Assembly: GCA_013397115.1 (NCBI GenBank)
Contig: VWZW01004077.1
Coordinates: 505,890-569,889, forward strand
Reading direction: 5' to 3'
DNA from: Edolisoma coerulescens
Taxonomy: Eukaryota > Chordata > Aves > Passeriformes > Campephagidae
Length of the DNA stretch: 64,000 nt
The notes under the pieces are model-generated. The model worked only from the letters and a program-made list of their open reading frames with translations. It did no database searches and had not been told where the DNA came from. Below are positions 52,171 to 64,000 of this stretch, one piece after another; within the stretch, counting starts at the first letter, position 1, and the number at the start of each line of letters is the position of its first letter. The translations under genes and the position numbers were made by a program.

Positions 52171-52195
52171 CAAGTGATACAGNCAAGTGATACAG
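52171..52195. repeat. Contig join with uncollapsed 12-bp overlap
   Basis: CAAGTGATACAG at 52171-52182 is followed by n (52183) and the same 12 bases at 52184-52195. The true sequence probably contains them once, so 13 bases here are likely spurious. Confidence 0.85.
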
Positions 52196-55100
52196 ATCAG
52201 TGATCGGAGGATAATGAAGTTTAGCATTGGTCAATGTTCTTAAATTCCTGAAAGTAACTAGAGGGCTTTATTACTGTTCATTAGAAATAATGGACAGGTT
52301 GGTAGCTTTGTCTCTGAAACTATTGGTTTAGAGCACAAAAGCACCTTCAAGATGATTTATGGTAAAAGTATATGGGACAATCTCCAGGCAGTATCTCTAA
52401 CATGTTGAAAGGCTGAAATCTTGGTCTTGATAATGGATATATAGTAGTAAGGAATTAATAACATTATGAATTTAAAAAAATATTGCTTTGGTTAGTTATG
52501 TGGTAACTTAGAAAAACTGAAAGGTGCTTTCCTACTTTAGGAAACATTAAACATTTTGATTTGAAACTCATAAAAGCTTCTCAAAAAACTCAGAATAATG
52601 TAAAGGATCTCGCGAGCCTCTAGGTACTTAAAATTTCTTAGTCAGATATCATTAATTATCGATATTTTTATTTTGCCCCTAAGTTTGAAAATTGTGGCTA
52701 CAAACTTTTGCTGCTGTGCACTTTTATTAATTCTCCTTTATTTTTCTTATCTACTTGTCATTCAGTACTTGGGAATATGAACATGGAGACAGACTAAAGC
52801 AAAGAGGTTTTTTAAATACTCTTACTCAGAGAAATAGGTAATAATACTCCTGCATTCTTCAGTGAAGAGAGAGTTACTACAAATCCCAGCAATCTGTATG
52901 CCATGCACACATAGACTTTGAAGCAGAATAATTATAGATTTAAAAGTAAGTAGAGATCTGTCATAAGAAGAGGCCAACAACACATTTATATAGACTTAAG
53001 AACAAAATATGACCAGTGTTAAAAACTTTTCAGAGACATGGAGATGTGTCAGCCTGTAATTCTAGTAGAAACGAACTCACTTTTCACTCTGATTGATATA
53101 AATGTTATAAAGAATATACTAAAGCTGTATTTGCTTCTGAGCACAGTTAGCAGCTTTGGAATGGAAACTACTCTGGGAGGATGGAAGGATGATTCATACC
53201 TTACCTGAAAAGTAATCTCTGCTGAAATAATAATAATAATAATAACACTAACAATAATAATAATGTCACCTTCCAAACAATTTTTTGTAAAGGACAATCC
53301 ACACCAAGAAAGAAGTATAATTTCCTCATTTTTTCCTATTTTTTCCTGTGAGATTTTTTCATTATTGTGAAGTTCTGCTGTTGCAGAGGAAGTATTATTT
53401 TGGCAATTAACATCATTATTTCGTACATTCTTTCAAGGAGAAAAGAAAAAGCAGATGGGTTGCTTACTCCCCAGTGAAGGCAGACATCATAACATTGTTA
53501 TCGAAAATAGAATCACACAGATGCTCCTGAGATGCTGAAACTTTTAAAATCATTATTTTTTTTATACATGTATGTAAGAATATATAGATATAGATAGATA
53601 TTCTCATAATATTATGTGTGTTTCAGTTCAGTCTTCACATTACAAGATGGAACATAATCAAATACGATAGAGGTGGAATAACACAACAGAATAAACAATG
53701 TTAGCTGGTGGGAAAACAGGTAAATGGCAACTGAACAATGAAAACTCCAAGATTTTCATCAGCTCTCCTCTACACAAACTGCAAGTGTCTTCTGGGCTTA
53801 TGAAAAGCACAGTATGGAGTCATCCTTACACGTGCTCAGCTTTATTTTAAACTTGTTTTTTTTAAACCACCATGACAATTCTGCACAGAGAAATGAATGC
53901 AAATGCCTTTTTGAAAGGTTGACCCTGAAATAAATGGGAAAGACTGGTCCGAAGCTACTGTGAACTGCAAAACATGAAAATCTGTGTATCTCCAATTGTG
54001 ACAGCTCAACAGTACCATATTTATCTAGAATATCTAATGGTAAGAGCAGCAGGTTGTGTTGGATGCTGAATAGCATAAGGCAGCTGCATATCCTGGTGGG
54101 ATTTTTCTAGGAGAAAACGGAATGGCATGTCTATCACAGCCCCACTAAAATGAGAGCATTTAACACTCTCTTTAACTACTCTGTTCTCTATTCTGAAAAG
54201 TATACTTTTAATACAAGACTGAAAGAAGAGAGCCTGTACCGTTGAAATGGACCTCACGTCAACTCCACATAAGCTCTGGTACTTCTTCGGGATTTTTTGC
54301 TGTTGTTTGAAACTTTCATTCAAGAAGGAAATGGTATATAACACTGCTGAGAACGAGAGAATTCACTGAGCTCAATGCCTGCTTGCTGCATTAATAAAAA
54401 TCAAATGAAAAAAGCAATCTGATTAAATTATGTGTGCCTTTTCCTATGCCAGTGGAGCTTAACTAAGCAAACAGAAGCAGTGAAGTAAATCAGTGTTGGT
54501 TTATTAAAGATCAGAATTCAATATCTCAATAGTTGAAGAGCTTATGCACCAGTGTTCTCACTCTTTAGCCTCTCTATGCAAAGAAAGTAAACACAATGGC
54601 ACTGTGGGGACTCTCGTGAGAGAAGTGACACGTAGAAAAGCCTAGTTTTCTTTCAAGGAAGATGCTGCTCTGTCAACTTGTACTTCTTGTCTTTTCCCAA
54701 AAGATAATAATGAAGAAAAAATCATAATATTGTTTGCTGTTGGTGTTGTAATAGAGGTATTATACTTCAGATATTCAGGGCTTCCAGATAGAAATGCACC
54801 TCATCTCAGCTACTTTTCATTTAATACTCTCATCTGCACGAATAGATTCCTCTTCACATTGATAGCAACCAGGATAGCAACATCAAGATAGCAACCCTTT
54901 GTGGGAAGAAAGAAATTAGGGATGTTTATACATCACAACAATGCATTTTGAGTTATTAGGGCACTCACAGGAGATCTCCAGAAGAGTTTGTTGTAGTCTG
55001 CAGGGTGGAAAAGCTGTCAGCTAACTCCTTCCTCCTAACTCCCTAATCTAAGAAAGACTTGGCTTCTAAAAATTTAGAAAATCAAAATACCTTTTACTCA

Positions 55101-56311
55101 TGACTAGGGTTGGTTGGTAGTTTATGATCAGACCAAGTACAGACTAAGAATTTCAAATGTCCTTTTATACCTGCCTCACACTCTCATTCCAGATACAAAG
55201 TTTACAGACATGAGTAAGTAGAAAATTTCATTTTCTTTGCTGCTTCATCGTTTTGTGCTTCAAAATTTGAAGGGATTAGTAAAGACTGTGTGGGTGGTCA
55301 CAGGCAGCCTTTAAGTTATTTACCTAGGTAAGAGTTAGGCCCAAGCCATACATGACCTTGGCAGAAACTATCTCTTTAAAGAATTGATTTCCAGAAATCT
55401 AGGATAAATGCCACATCTTATAAAATAGATAACAAAAGAGTAAGCATCGGAGCCACTTAGAAATTTTCTAATAAAGCAGAATTTTTGGTGTCCTGGGGAG
55501 CCATGTGGTCTAATGAAACAGGGTCACTTGCAGCTTCTGTCCAGGCATGTCACATGAGAGACCTGCCCTCAAAGTGTCAGCTGTTGCTGAGGAAAAATGA
55601 GGCTCTTCTATAAGCAGTGATAAAATGAGAAGAAATATTATTGACTTAGAAAAAATACAAGGAAATAAGCAAATATGAAATGATTCCTTCTTCCTGGCTT
55701 GTGGGAAAAAATGAAAGTTTTTGTTTCAGCCCAGTTAAGTTAGTAAAATTAAAGAAAAAATAAAGTTTTCCTTTGAAAACCTGACTGAATTTTTGTGGAT
55801 TAAAATACATTAATGAGGGATGGGGACTTTCAGAACAGAAGAATTCAAAGAATGAATTCTCCTCAGCAATGCCTTGTTGGCATGTGGGGACAAAATTACA
55901 GACTTCACGTTTCTTCTTGCAGGCTGTGAAGAATTTGAGAATGATCTTGAAATATGAGATTTCTATAAATTGTGCAAGTCCTGTATGGCTAGGGAACCTG
56001 TCTGATGAGCAAGGACTGTCTAAATGGACAGAGTCCAGAAAGTACCGAGTCAAGGAAAAAGTGAGGGTGATGAAGGGGGAGATAGCCCAGCTTGCATCTC
56101 ATCCTCCAAAGGTACAGGTGTTTCTTTGCTGTCATTGTGCACAAAGTTGGTGAGACATTTTATGCTGAAATTCATTTGCAGTTAAGTCTTGGTATTGTTT
56201 TTCCCAGTGGTCGCCATGTTTACAGAGAACACAGAGTATGGGCATTTCTACTAGGATATAAGAAAATAAGATAATATCTACTTACCTGTTCCCTGCTAAA
56301 GCTAAACTGTC
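52196..56311. other. Unique sequence, mostly nothing recognised
   Basis: No gene or transposon supported apart from the AAT microsatellite listed separately. The minus-strand 135-codon open frame at 55646-56053 lacks recognisable motifs. Confidence 0.5.
53226..53264. repeat. (AAT)n microsatellite, interrupted
   Basis: About seven AAT units, a short CACTAAC interruption and about four more units. The run of isoleucines in the minus-strand open frame over it is an artefact. Confidence 0.9.
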
Positions 56312-56363
56312 ATTCAATTCAATTCAATTCAATTCAATTCAATTCAATTCAATTCAATTCAAT
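56312..56363. repeat. (ATTCA)n pentanucleotide array, perfect
   Basis: 52 bp, slightly more than ten units of ATTCA with no interruption. The lack of any substitution suggests that it is length-variable and recently expanded. Confidence 0.97.
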
Positions 56364-57744
56364 GTCAGTTTTTATTCTCAAATTAAAGACCATACCAGAC
56401 CTCACCGTGCTAATTCACACTTCTCTGAGCATTTATGAAGACACCGATAAAGTCTCAATAATTCTTTCATGGAAATATGTGAAGAAAGCTAAGTGAAAAT
56501 CTCATGTGAACACTAAGAAGCCTTAAATATAGCAGAGAAAAGTTAGATTGGCAGTTATTTTCTGAATAACCCTTAAAAGAAGATATGCTTTTTTCCTTGG
56601 GTACCAGAAAGTATCCAAGCTACCTGACCTTATGTAGTTTTTGATAAGGGTTAGAATTTCTTACAATCTGTAAAAAAAGTGGGCGAAGTCAACATTACTG
56701 AATCTCTGTGCAGACTCAGTGGCTAAGTGTCAATACAGAAATTGAACTAGCTCTGTGTTGAAACATCAAGACTACTTAAGGATGAAAAAATGCAAAAGCT
56801 AGCTTGGTCAGGGGAGGTCATGGACATGATTTATTTTTATTTTAAGCTGTCTTCTGAATACTAGGATAGTTCCTTTGGTAGCACCTGCTCTCATTCAGAA
56901 GCCAGTATATTCAACCCCCTTAGCAGAAGCTGGGCTCGAAACCAGTTCTGACTATACAAGCCATTACTAAATAATTTCTGGCTGGTTGGTAACCATATTG
57001 ACCTTTAGCTGAGATACTGGAATCCTCTTGCCAATATTCCCACCTCCTGCTTAATTGGCACTGTATAAAATGTGTTTCCAAGGGAATGTACAACAGCAGC
57101 CGTGGTCGCCTGCAATATTAACACAGCAAAAGGAGCATGTAATTTATTCCTCTGAAAAATGAGTACGTAATAAAAGCCAGCATAATAAATCTCTTTCTGC
57201 AAGGATTATGATGACTGCAAGTAGACACATCATGGTCTATTTGAACAGTACTTCCTTCAACCAATAAACAACTTTGGTTTTGTACGAAAGTCTTAGTGGT
57301 GCATTTAGATGGCACCATAACCCACCTTTTATTAACATTCACGTTTATCTTTTTTTGTTGAGGCAAATTAATCCTGTTATTAAAATTCATCGTAAATAGT
57401 AAGCTGTTAATATAGCATCAAGATATATTTCACCTCACTATATGACAGTGAGCTTGATTGCTGATGCCACCGTTTCCATCCAATAAAACATCAATAATTT
57501 TCTGAAACTATTGAAAATATTTTAACTTCAAATAAGTATGATGACATGAAAGAAAAGACAAATAACTTAAATGCATGATACTGGAAAGGGCTATATTAGG
57601 ACTACGCACTGGCGGAACACTAATAATCTAGGGGAGTAGGTTAGTGAATTTTTGTGTATTTATTAGGATTATTGTTTAGGATGAAACTCTTCCTGTACTC
57701 CTCTTACCTAACCTCAATGCCTGGAGTGCTGTGCAGTCCTTTAG
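56364..57744. other. Unique sequence, nothing recognised
   Basis: No supported feature. Confidence 0.5.
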
Positions 57745-58540
57745 AAGGACCTCAACAGGTTGAAGAGATGAGCAGAAAAGAACTGTCTGAAATTCAACAA
57801 AGGCAAATGCAGGGCCCAGCATTCCACTGGGTAGGAATAACCCCAAGCACCAGCACAGGCTGGGGACTGACTGGCTGGAAAGCAGCTCTGTGGAGAAGGA
57901 CCTGGGGGTCCTGGTGGACAACAAGCTGTCAATGAGCCAGCAGTGTGCCCTGGTGGCCAAGAAGGCCAATGGTGTGTCCTGGGGTGCATTAGGAAGAGCA
58001 TTGCCAGCAGGTAAAGGGGGGTGATCTTGTCATTCTACTCAGCCCTAGGGAGGCCCATCTGGAGTGCTGTGTCCAGTTCTGGGCTCCTCAGGACAAGAGA
58101 GACATGGAGCTTCTGGAGTGGGTCCAGCAGAGAGTGACAAAGATGGTTACGGGACTGGAGCATCTCTCTTATGAGAGAAGGCTGAGGGAGTTGGTCAGCT
58201 TTGAGAAGAGTCTACTGAGAGATGAGGGAGCTCATCAGTGTCTGTGAGTATTTGAAGGGGGGGGTGTCAAGAGCATGGATCCAGGCTCTGCTTGGTGGTC
58301 CTGAGCAATAGGACAAGAGGCAATGGGCAGAAACTGATGAACAGAAAGTTCCACCTGAATATGAGGAAGAGCTTCCTTAAGGTGCATGAGACCACACACT
58401 GGGACAGATTGCCCAGAGAGGCTGTGGAATCTCCTTCACTGGAGATACTTAGGAACTGTCTGGATGTAATCCTGTGCACTAGGATGAACCTGGCGGAGCA
58501 GGGACGTTGGACTGACACCCTGTTGTCCCTTCCAACCTGA
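57745..58540 (+). mobile_element. CR1 LINE, 5'-truncated, with ORF2 C-terminal remnant
   Basis: About 800 bp that match the avian CR1 consensus in order: 'ACCTCAACAGGTTGAAGAGA', 'AAATTCAACAAAGGCAAATG', 'GAGAAGGACCTGGGGGTCCT', 'GTGCATTAGGAAGAGCATTG', 'GTGTCCAGTTCTGGGCTCCT' and 'CTCTTATGAGAGAAGGCTGA', then 'TTGCCCAGAGAGGCTGTGGA'. The insertion begins just after the reverse transcriptase palm, in the thumb region of ORF2, and the reading frame is broken repeatedly. It stops after 'CTTCCAACCTGATCAC' without the usual terminal ATTCTATG repeat. Its many retained family bases make it relatively young. A 197-codon open frame on the opposite strand (58267-58860) is only partly antisense to it and is not a gene. 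Confidence 0.94.
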
Positions 58541-61500
58541 TCACAGGAAAAAATAGTACTTTTTATTGATGCAACAGCTTCTAAAAAATTATCCTTAGCA
58601 TTCTGAAGCAACTTAACAGGTTCATTTTTGAAAGATACTTTTATTACGGATCCAGCTGTCTTTACTCTGAAAATAAGAAAAGCCATTTCCTCTTCCTCTG
58701 CCTGTAAAAAAGCCCAAAAATGCAGACTTTGATTATACGCAAAAGTTAACTTTGAAACATATCTTGTGTATTTATAGGTATTTTTTGGTACAGCAGGTGG
58801 AAATAGAAGCAGCTTCACATGAATATTCACCTCCCTAGAGGCCACTAGCAAATGCTTCAAAGGTCTCCCTAGAGTGGTTAACAGCAGAAATCACAAGTTT
58901 GCAAATCTTCTAGGCAAATTATAAAGTTCAGTGATTCAGCTGCATTGGAAAACTCATCATTCTTAGCAAGATGCGTCACCATTATGAAATGTCACTTTTT
59001 CTGCCTGTGATGATTTAAGAATGGTACATTCACCATATTTCTGAAAAGCTAGAGAAAGAAAAGAAACACATCATATTTCATGCGAGTTTTACACCTTTTT
59101 GTGTCAACACCCATAGAATTTTTTTAATAACTCCGATCAGATATGATAAATATTATTTCATTTACAATGGAAAACAGTGAAGAGGTTTAGTCAAAGTACA
59201 TACCAATTTTTAGCACATCCGTTAGGCTCATGGTTGTTTCCTGCTGACAACTAAGCAGACACCAATGTACTTCATTTAATGTACTTCATTTAATGTACTT
59301 CATTTAGTAGATCAGAATGATTTCCTTAAAACCAGAAATGCTTCCTTTTTGCTATTAGAACAGAGGGCCTTCATAAACCATGTGCCCCCACTGAATGAAA
59401 CCCTGAGCAACTATACCACAGATGGCTTCATCTCCTCCTGTACTGTCATCTGTGACACTGAAAACCTCCCATTGCCTTCATTGCTGCAAAAATTCCCTGG
59501 CATATAGAACTTGACCCCAGTGCCTCTGGTTTCAGCACAAGGATGTTGTTTCTTGAAGCCATGAGGGAACTGGATTACTCCTTTATTGATCAATTGTTGA
59601 GTTAGCAATCAATGGGTAATTGACTGTTAACCTCCACGAGATGACTCAAGCACTTAAGTCAGGCACAGTTAAATAGCTTGCTGAACAAGTGCCTACATAC
59701 TGTCTGTGGCTTCTGTACACAAATTTGTCAGCTTTACATTATTCAAAGCCACATAAAAAAACCTTCTGTAAATGAGCCATATACAAAAGAATAAACCTGT
59801 TAAAGAGACAGATTTACAGTACACTAGCATTCTATATTTAAGAGCCCCCCTCGCTCTCTCTCTGTTATTACTGAAGCAATCAAAGGTGCCTTGAAAGATT
59901 GCTAAAAATGATCAAGGACGCTTTATTTTAGATTGATAACTGCAGTAGCAAGTGTGAGAAAGAGGGCAAGCAATTGAAGTGGATGGGATCATTGTGTACC
60001 TGCCTAACATCACTGGCTTAACATTTGTATTTTAGACTGTGTCTTAGACTCTCTCTGGCCTAATAAGAGCATGTAGTGAAATAAAGTGTTCGTTCTGGAG
60101 GTAATTGTTATGTGGTGGAATATAAACAAGACCAATTCTGCAGTATATTTACCACAGTGCATATTTATGAGTTGGGTTTAATTAAAAGTCAGGAACACTA
60201 GAGCTATTTTTTAACTAGATGCCTATTATCTAGTGTCAAGTGCTTGGTTTTAATCACACATTTTATACCATCGTGACCTAGATCACTGCCTGTGACGTAC
60301 ACGATAGTGTGTTGTCTTTACTGAGAAGATGTAGCCAAGCTTGATGGATGTTTTCTCATTCCTAACCTCATTACTACTGGCTTCCCATCCATCTAATAAA
60401 ATGCTATGATAGAGAGTGGGAAGGTGCTATAAATCATAATATTCCAGCCACTCCAAGCAGATTCATTAGAAATGCTGACTATATATCTCACACATAGAAA
60501 GTCAACACACAAAGTAGGTTGGTGCTTCTGCCTGTGCTGGGAACATCCCCTCACTCCCTGCAGTCAAGTTAGGATTTGTTTTTAATGGCAAAGATGACAT
60601 TTAATGAAATTCTGGGTGGCAGACTGCTTTGACCTAAGTAATCCAATAAATATTCCAGATGTTATTGGTTTTAAACTGTGCTGTAGCCCGTTAGCTCACT
60701 TGCATTGTTACTCCACCACTGAGAGTATATAATTGCTAACTAATGAAATTTGGGGTTGTTTTGTTGGGGTTTTTGGGTGAGACCAGAAACTGAAGCATTC
60801 TACTTTACTGCTGCTTTTCCAGTGTTTTCCTTAAGGAAGGGTATCCTCATTTCATCTAGACTAAGGTGCTGAAGGAAGTATATAGGGTGAAGTGGCAGTA
60901 TCTCCCCTTTCTGTCTGTCTTTCCTTTCAGCTTATGGAAGAAAATATAGCTGTGAAAATAAAAATGGCCCAGACTTGTTCCTGGAGAAGGAGAACTGAAC
61001 TGGACGCATCTTCTGAAATCCAGGTTGTGAATTAAACTTCAGGGTCATATCATACCTGATTTAGGTTTTGCTTTTTAGTGGAATCTACACACATGAAGAG
61101 GTAACGACAGCTGTGATCTTTGCAAAAGGGAATTGTTCACTAAAGGAGGGGAAAAAACAGTAGAAGAAAGGAAACAAGCAATTTTAACACAATTGAGCCC
61201 TTAAAAATGCAGCATGAGTGTGATTCTTGCTGTTCCAGGTGTTTGCATTTTCATAATGCTCCTCTGGGAGATGCTCAGAGCTTCTTACATTATCCTGTGC
61301 AGTTTTCATTTGTGGCAATTTTCATGTGGCTCTTATGAGTTCATCATTCAAAAGATTTTGCTGGGAGCTGACCCAGAGTTGTGCACCTGTAGCCTGGTGT
61401 GTCTTGGTACTGCAGATCTCACAGAAACTTCTGCCACTGGATTAAGTTTGTTGGCAGAACCATAGTATCTAACAGTCTTTCTTTGAAATGTATTGCAATT

Positions 61501-64000
61501 AATAATACCCAGCAACAGCGAGCTTTCTGTCAGAACTGAAATAGCATGTATATTGGCCCTTGGACTTACTTTGTTTCCTTGTGCGTGACATGGGATGTCA
61601 GACAAGCATATGGACAGAAGCAGACTGATGGAAGGCAGTTATGTGTACAGCTTTTAGGAATTCATTAGACGACACCGGTGGACACTCCCGTCTGTGCTCA
61701 AAGGCTGTTTCACTCCATTTTGGGGAAATGAAATAGTGTGTAAGCTAGTAGTATTCTTTATTAAATCCTTGAGGATGTAGTGCAATTCTGTCTCTATGTT
61801 ATCTGCAAGCACGGTTTTCATTATAACTCGCTGTGATCTCTAGTACTTAGTGTCAAACTGTTCCAGGGAAAATGATTGATAGCTGTTATTAGTAGTCCAT
61901 GGCTTTATGAATGTACAAATTAAAAGTAATCAGAGAGAGGGGGGAATTGTACATCAGTTAATATAATCCATTTATTTTGAAACATGCACTAAAGAGTGGC
62001 ATTCATCTTTATCACAAAGCAAGTCTCAGCTTTGTGGTGATATTCTTAAGCAGATGATGGAAAATCACATAAGGGATTCATTTTAACAGCATAGAGGCCA
62101 GTTTCCAGTTCCTGAAGCATTCTGAAATGTACCTCTACGAAACAGCAGTATCTCCCTGAATTACAATGAACAATTTAAAATGTTTGCCAAATGCGACTCC
62201 CACAGGGTAGACCTGAGGGCCTCTGTTGCCTATAGACAGCTCATCTGACACTGCATAAGACTGCAGATATGAAAGAGCCACTGCTTCCCTTGTCTGCTCT
62301 CTGACCCTATAAATCTAAGTCCAAGTCAGCTTCTGGTTGGAAACGACTGGAATTGTCAGATTTGTGTTTTGGCTTTTTGTCTTTGTGGTTTTGTGTTTAG
62401 TCATGTATTTAAATACAACAATGAAATGTAAGGATTATTTACTAATATGCAAAACTCTTGTTAAATCTGGAAAATTAATGTTATATCAGAGGTGCCTGCT
62501 GGCAGTGTATTATCAAATTTCAGGTGAAAGTTCAACAAGATAAGATATGATGACTGCAGTTGACTTGTTTGGCAATTATTCTAAAAATCTTTAGCATTAA
62601 AAAAAACCCACCAGATTTTTATGCTTGAGTTTTGTTTTCATAGGATTTTTTTAAAGCTGTTGCATTCACCTATCACCATTAGTGGTGTGAACAAAAAGAC
62701 TAATAATATAAATTATTAAAAATCTTCTATAAAGATAATGATTTTTTTTTAAGACCTATAGAATGAATCCAGAAAGATAAACATGCAGGACACAAGTTAT
62801 TTAATATTTTCTGCTGCAAGCCATGCTTTCATTGTTTCCTTTTGGTTTGTTTCTTTTGAAGGAACCTCTGGTTAGGAAATAATTTCTGCTCTTCAGAAAA
62901 GCTGAATTCTGGAGGAAGAGACACAGAATTATCATAGGAGTGAAGAAAAATATTTGATGCCAGAACCATCTCTGCTTCCTGGTATTATTCAAAATTACTA
63001 ATATGGTTAGAGCAAATGAGCAAAGAGACACCCCAGAATGTGTTACTGTGTGCCCTAAAATAGGAAAAACTGTGACTGACAGGTATTTAATAAAATTTAA
63101 CAGTAAATGAAGGATTTGCTTTTGTGCATCCCATTCTACTGTATTCAGTTTTTGCTGATTATGCAACAAAAGAAAACCACTTCATGTTTATCTACTCCTA
63201 ATCTTCATAAAATAATGCAAATCTAAGTTTGTATTTACCTCAGGATGCCATTGGAAACTGAAGGCTATCATACTTTGTTTATTATGTGGTTGTGTCTATA
63301 GATGTATCTTGTAAAGTTTTCCTGATTTTCATATCCAATAGCAATGGAGAGGCAGCAGAACCCAAAGCAGTATTGTCTCATCCAGTGAAAAGAGAAGCTT
63401 TTAGTAATACGGGCAATGATTACAGCTATTAGAGGGACGTAAATTCAGAGTCTCCTGTTTTTAAATTATTAAACACAAATTCCACCTTTTATTCTAATAT
63501 GGTAACTGCCTTTATCATAATTTCAAGATGTCTTTACAGATCATAGAATACAGGTAGCAAGACATGGTATTATCGTGGACTCTTCCAGTACAGCATACCA
63601 TCACACAAGAAACCCTAGAGTCTTAAAATTAGGTTTGGGAGTTGAGTAGTTGCTATAATTTAAAATAAAGAAAAGCAAAAAAGCCACAACAAACCTCTGC
63701 AAATATAAACTGTTATTTAATCAAAGGACAAAGAAATAGGGGAAAGGCCAAGTAAAACACAAAAGAATATTAAAGACATACTTTCCTAAAATGATTTAGG
63801 GATTCAGTCCATGGGACTGTCTTTGTTAAATGTTCATGTCTTGGCTTCAAAACTGATACATAAGAGCTACCAATTATTATAAAACTATGTAATTAATCTT
63901 TGTACACAATTGTTTGTGTACTACCGTTGGCAGTGAGTCAAGTTTATTTATAGTGAGACAAACCTAGAGCATGATATCAGGTTTCTTTCCCTCATTTTGC
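58541..64000. other. Unique sequence, mostly nothing recognised
   Basis: No gene, RNA or transposon supported apart from the short triplication listed separately. Parts at about 60050-60320 and 61670-61950 contain no repeats and have several homeodomain-like TAAT cores, so they may be conserved non-coding DNA, but this cannot be judged from one sequence. Confidence 0.45.
59264..59305. repeat. Perfect 14-bp tandem triplication
   Basis: AATGTACTTCATTT occurs three times in a row without change. It is a small minisatellite-like expansion. Confidence 0.95.

Noticed and set aside
55646..56053. 135-codon minus-strand open frame rich in F, S and K
   Set aside because: AT-rich composition, no domain, and no splice or promoter context.
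58267..58860. 197-codon minus-strand open frame
   Set aside because: Its C-terminal part is antisense of the CR1 at 57745-58540 and the rest has no domain. It is more likely chance than a gene, although transcript data were not available.
63538..63570. TCATAGAATACAGG, similar to a CR1 terminal repeat
   Set aside because: The similarity is about 10 bases only, and the following sequence does not match CR1.

Overview
This window looks like non-coding DNA from a bird, most likely a songbird (passerine). The evidence is four well-recognised CR1 LINE copies with typical avian sequence, including the 3' end repeat of the ATTCTATGATTCT type, and one LTR of a kind I know from passerine genomes. The rest is AT-rich single-copy sequence, and it contains several assembly gaps. 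I find no protein-coding exon, tRNA, rRNA, CpG island or CRISPR array. The long open frames come from simple repeats, runs of N, or the antisense of CR1. The window is probably a gene desert or part of a very large intron.

Layout. 1-16 kb: unique sequence with a solo LTR (1371-1962), a T/G-rich tract (6935-7066), a decayed CR1 relic on the minus strand (8470-8680), a short hairpin pair (10567-10612) and a possible LTR fragment (about 11890-12240). 16.1-19.8 kb: a long (GAA)n array with an exact 92-bp higher-order period, inside a locus present twice because two overlapping contigs were laid end to end. 19.8-30 kb: unique sequence, an older CR1 (24248-24790) and a relatively GC-rich patch near 26.2-26.5 kb. 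29.9-31.6 kb: a small contig bounded by single n bases, whose right half is repeated exactly after the gap at 38531-39062. It appears to be misplaced by about 8 kb. 38.26-38.32 kb: a cluster of TGACA/TGTCA and CAGCTG sites. 43-44.2 kb: a CR1 copy on the minus strand with a broken reverse transcriptase. 47.8-48.1 kb: a related CR1 tail on the plus strand. 52.18 kb: a contig join with an uncollapsed 12-bp overlap. 56.3 kb: a perfect ATTCA array. 57.7-58.5 kb: a third CR1 on the plus strand. The remainder is unique sequence.

No genes work together here. What the window offers is the history of its transposable elements, a structured triplex-prone GAA satellite, several provable assembly errors, and a few candidate regulatory stretches that need cross-species alignment. 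I did not find a new biological system.
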